Translations under genes and position numbers: made by a program
In this document: in pieces, positions 61,332 to 64,000 of the stretch
How the letters are laid out: every line of letters starts with the position of its first letter
How positions within the stretch are numbered: the stretch's first letter is position 1
Source of the DNA: Tetrahymena thermophila SB210
Lineage: Eukaryota; Ciliophora; Oligohymenophorea; Hymenostomatida; Tetrahymenidae
Length of the DNA: 64,000 bases
Assembly: GCF_000189635.1 (NCBI RefSeq)
Contig: NW_002476470.1
Location: forward strand, 1 to 64,000
Reading direction: 5' to 3'
The notes under the pieces: generated by a model
The model's input: only the letters and a program-made list of their open reading frames with translations
Told to the model about the DNA's origin: nothing
The model's database searches: none

Positions 61332-64000
61332 TATTGATATTGAGAATAAAAATTTTGAATTTAACTTTTTTCTTCTAAAATATAATAAAATATAAGAAAG
61401 AAGGTATGTATGCATGTATGTACTTTAATTAATTTATTAGATGAAGAAAAGTTAATAATAAGCATTCTAACTAAATAAAATAAAATGAGTGAATGGATAT
61501 AAATAAGGGGCTAATTTATATTATCAAATATTAAGAAAAAATTATAAGTAGTAATATACACTTTTAGTTAGTATAAGCAAGCTAATACTTTAATAAATAT
61601 AAAAATTTAGTTTATAAATAACATTTTTTAAAAGAAAATAAAGAAGATTTTTGAAAGTCCAATTTACTATTTATTAAATAAAAAAATCTCTTAAGCTTCT
61701 TTAATCAGGCGAGCTAGTTGGTTGAGTATATTAGTTATTAGCTATAAAAAACTAAATAAATAAGTTAACAATTTTGGTTTTGATACCTCACCCTATCAAA
61801 TTAAAAAAAAATATCTTTCAGTAATATTTTAATGAATGCTACATAAAAAATAAAAAAATTTATATAAAATATTCTCTTAAATGATAAATCAATATACTGT
61901 TAAAACCAATTTTGCTATCCGCCACATCTCTAATGAAATAAATTGACTGAAAAAAGTTTTAACAAAAAAATGAAAAGAAAAAATCTTTTGTAACCCTTTA
62001 ATTGTTAAAATAGAGTAATCACGCTTGATTTAGAAGTGTTTGTTTTAAATTTTGATTAAAAAATAGTTTATTAGTGAGTTTGAAAGTCCAATATTTTACA
62101 AAAAAGTCTTTTAATGAGATAAATAGATAACAATTATAAATGATTGAATAGTAAATAAAATGACATGTTTTAAGTAATAATATTTGAATCTCATTTACAA
62201 ATAGCTGAGAATTATTTTTTACTTGCTTAGTAAGATTGCGCCTAAAAAATTGTCAAAAATTAATTTTCAAAATCTTGTTTTAATGTGAATAAAAGATAGA
62301 CTTACATCTAAATATATTTCAAAGAGCCTGAAATTTTTAATTAATTAGTAGATAAATTTCTAGTGATAAGTCTTTTTCAATAAATAGAATTTATTAGATT
62401 GAAACAAATTCAATTTTATTTCCAAACTTTTGATTCGTATTTCTGAGTATTTTGGAATTGTACATATTTGAATATTTGCATATTTATTTCAGCAAAATGT
62501 TATTTAAGCGCTGATGACATTATGCAAATGTCTTAGTTTCTATGAAGCTAAATATTCATTTTCGAATTTTGTAATATTAGATTTAAAAATTAAAAGATCT
62601 ATTAAAATTTTGTGAATTTGTCTTCAAATGATTTGCTCTAAAGTTAGTTATTTTGATTGTAATTTTAATTAAATATTTTTGAAAACTTACTTAACTTAAT
62701 TATATCTAATAATTGATAAATTACTTATGGGATGAGGATGAGGATTTCAAAATTGCTATCAAAAGAAAATTAATAAATGTAGGAATAATAACGCATGTTA
62801 AAATGTAAAACCCTTAACAAATTTTCATAATAATTTATTAAATATTTTTGGATAATAAATAGATGGACAAATTCAATCAATTATTTTCCCTAAAATCTTA
62901 AAATAAACAAATAAATTATTAATATCATGCTTTTTTGTTAAAAAGTTTACTTAGTTATCAACAAGCGAAAATGCTTTCTTTTTTTAGATTTAAATAATTT
63001 TATAATCTAAAATATAAATTTTTTTAAACTTTAGTTGAATTTAAAATGTTTGACTACATATCCAAATATTAAAAGATCTTTGTTTATTTGTTTATTTGAT
63101 TGTTTTTAGTGAATAAGTTTTTTTATTTAAAATAGAAGAATTTCAAAAAATGAGCTATCAATAAATTTTTTTATAGATTAATGGATCTATTTATAATTTT
63201 ATTTAAAAAATTTGTTACTAATAATGCTCTATAAGCATTTAAAATTTAAAAAGAAAATGATTCATATAAATTGCATTTAAATCAAGAATAATAATATGAT
63301 TTTATTCAATTCAAACATTCAAAATCAATACTTACTTTAGAAAAGCAAACAATTTAAAATTAATGGGTTAGTGTCTAAAAAATAAAAGCTATTTTTTCAT
63401 ATTTTGATTTACAAGTAAGTAAGCAAACAAGCAAGTAACAACACATAGTTTATTCTTCAATAATTTTAGTAATATTAAGATAATGCTGCTTATTTTAATA
63501 TTAAACGCATATTTATTTTTAAAACCATTATTTATATTTAAGGTTATTTTTTTAAAATCATTTTTTGTTATGAATTAAGTTTTTGTTTGAAAAGTCATTA
63601 AAACTTTCTTCAAATTTGAAATAATTTAAATAGAAAGCAAAGGAATATTAATTGTACAAACCAATAAAAATAGAAAAATCACAATTAAGTCAATATTAGT
63701 AGAGTTACAAATAAATAAGGAGAAAAGTTGAAAAGATATCCTTATAAATTTTGAAATGTAAACTAATTTGTTTTAATTAAAAAGACAAATAAATAAATAA
63801 TTACTTAATTTGTTTGTTAAATAACCAATTATTAAAATCAAATTCATGCATTCAATCAAAGATTGTCAATTATTTTCAAATCACACGGCTTACCTTAAAT
63901 TAATTATTTAAGACAATAAACTAATAACAAAATTTATCAAATTAGAACCTCCAACCAATTTATATGTTTTTTTATTGATTTTAATTAAATCAATTCGCTT
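61332..64000. repeat. Upstream flank of surface-antigen unit (duplicon copy 5, runs off the window)
   Basis: Non-coding flank with the ordered landmarks of the other copies ('gatacctcaccctatcaaatt' 61780, 'gagtaatcacgcttgat' 62013, 'gcgctgatgacattatgcaaatg' 62508, 'aaatagaaagcaaaggaatatt' 63626). The copy continues past the window end. Confidence 0.75.

Overview
The window is extremely AT-rich and only makes sense with the ciliate nuclear code, in which TAA and TAG encode glutamine and TGA is the only stop. Read that way, long uninterrupted genes appear where the standard code gives only short fragments. The protein families (cysteine-rich GPI-type surface antigens of the immobilization-antigen kind, and intron-rich ribonuclease-inhibitor-like LRR proteins), the base composition and the GTAAA...TAG introns fit a Tetrahymena-like ciliate, most likely a macronuclear scaffold. 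This is inferred from the sequence alone. Two 100-N assembly gaps are present (46989-47088 and 58185-58284). I see no tRNA, rRNA, CRISPR array or G4T2 telomere repeat.

Layout: (A) 1-2.8 kb, minus strand, 5' part of a multi-exon LRR gene that leaves the window or ends unresolved in the first 350 bases. (B) Eight paralogous surface-antigen loci, all on the minus strand: 3956-5629, 10804-12432, 23865-24764, 27405-28317 (pseudogene), 30949-32952, 39438-39962, 44728-46386 and 60389-61249. Seven are intact single-exon ORFs with an N-terminal signal peptide, 1 to 5 copies of a ~124-132 residue, roughly 12-cysteine repeat, and a Ser-rich linker plus hydrophobic C-terminal tail typical of GPI attachment. 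(C) 16712-22921, minus strand, a complete 20-exon LRR gene in which 17 successive exons each encode one 30-residue LRR. (D) 41401-43365, minus strand, an uninterrupted 654-residue ORF of unknown function. (E) About 53.99-58.73 kb, plus strand, a third LRR gene of the same architecture, cut by an assembly gap.

The rest is mostly shared flanking DNA. Each antigen gene carries a conserved 5' block and a conserved 3' UTR-like block, and most have a several-kb upstream flank that recurs from copy to copy. The locus therefore looks like repeated segmental duplication of a gene-plus-flank unit, with later deletions, local tandem duplications and at least one inversion (arms 40470-41310 and 47471-48323). 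A decayed plus-strand coding remnant recurs near 23.2, 26.2 and 59.3 kb.

The antigens would be secreted and anchored on the cell or ciliary surface. The LRR proteins lack an obvious signal peptide in the parts I can read, so they are probably intracellular horseshoe-type binding proteins. I see no direct pathway link between the two families. What they share is growth by tandem duplication of a coding repeat: within one exon for the antigens, exon by exon for the LRR genes.
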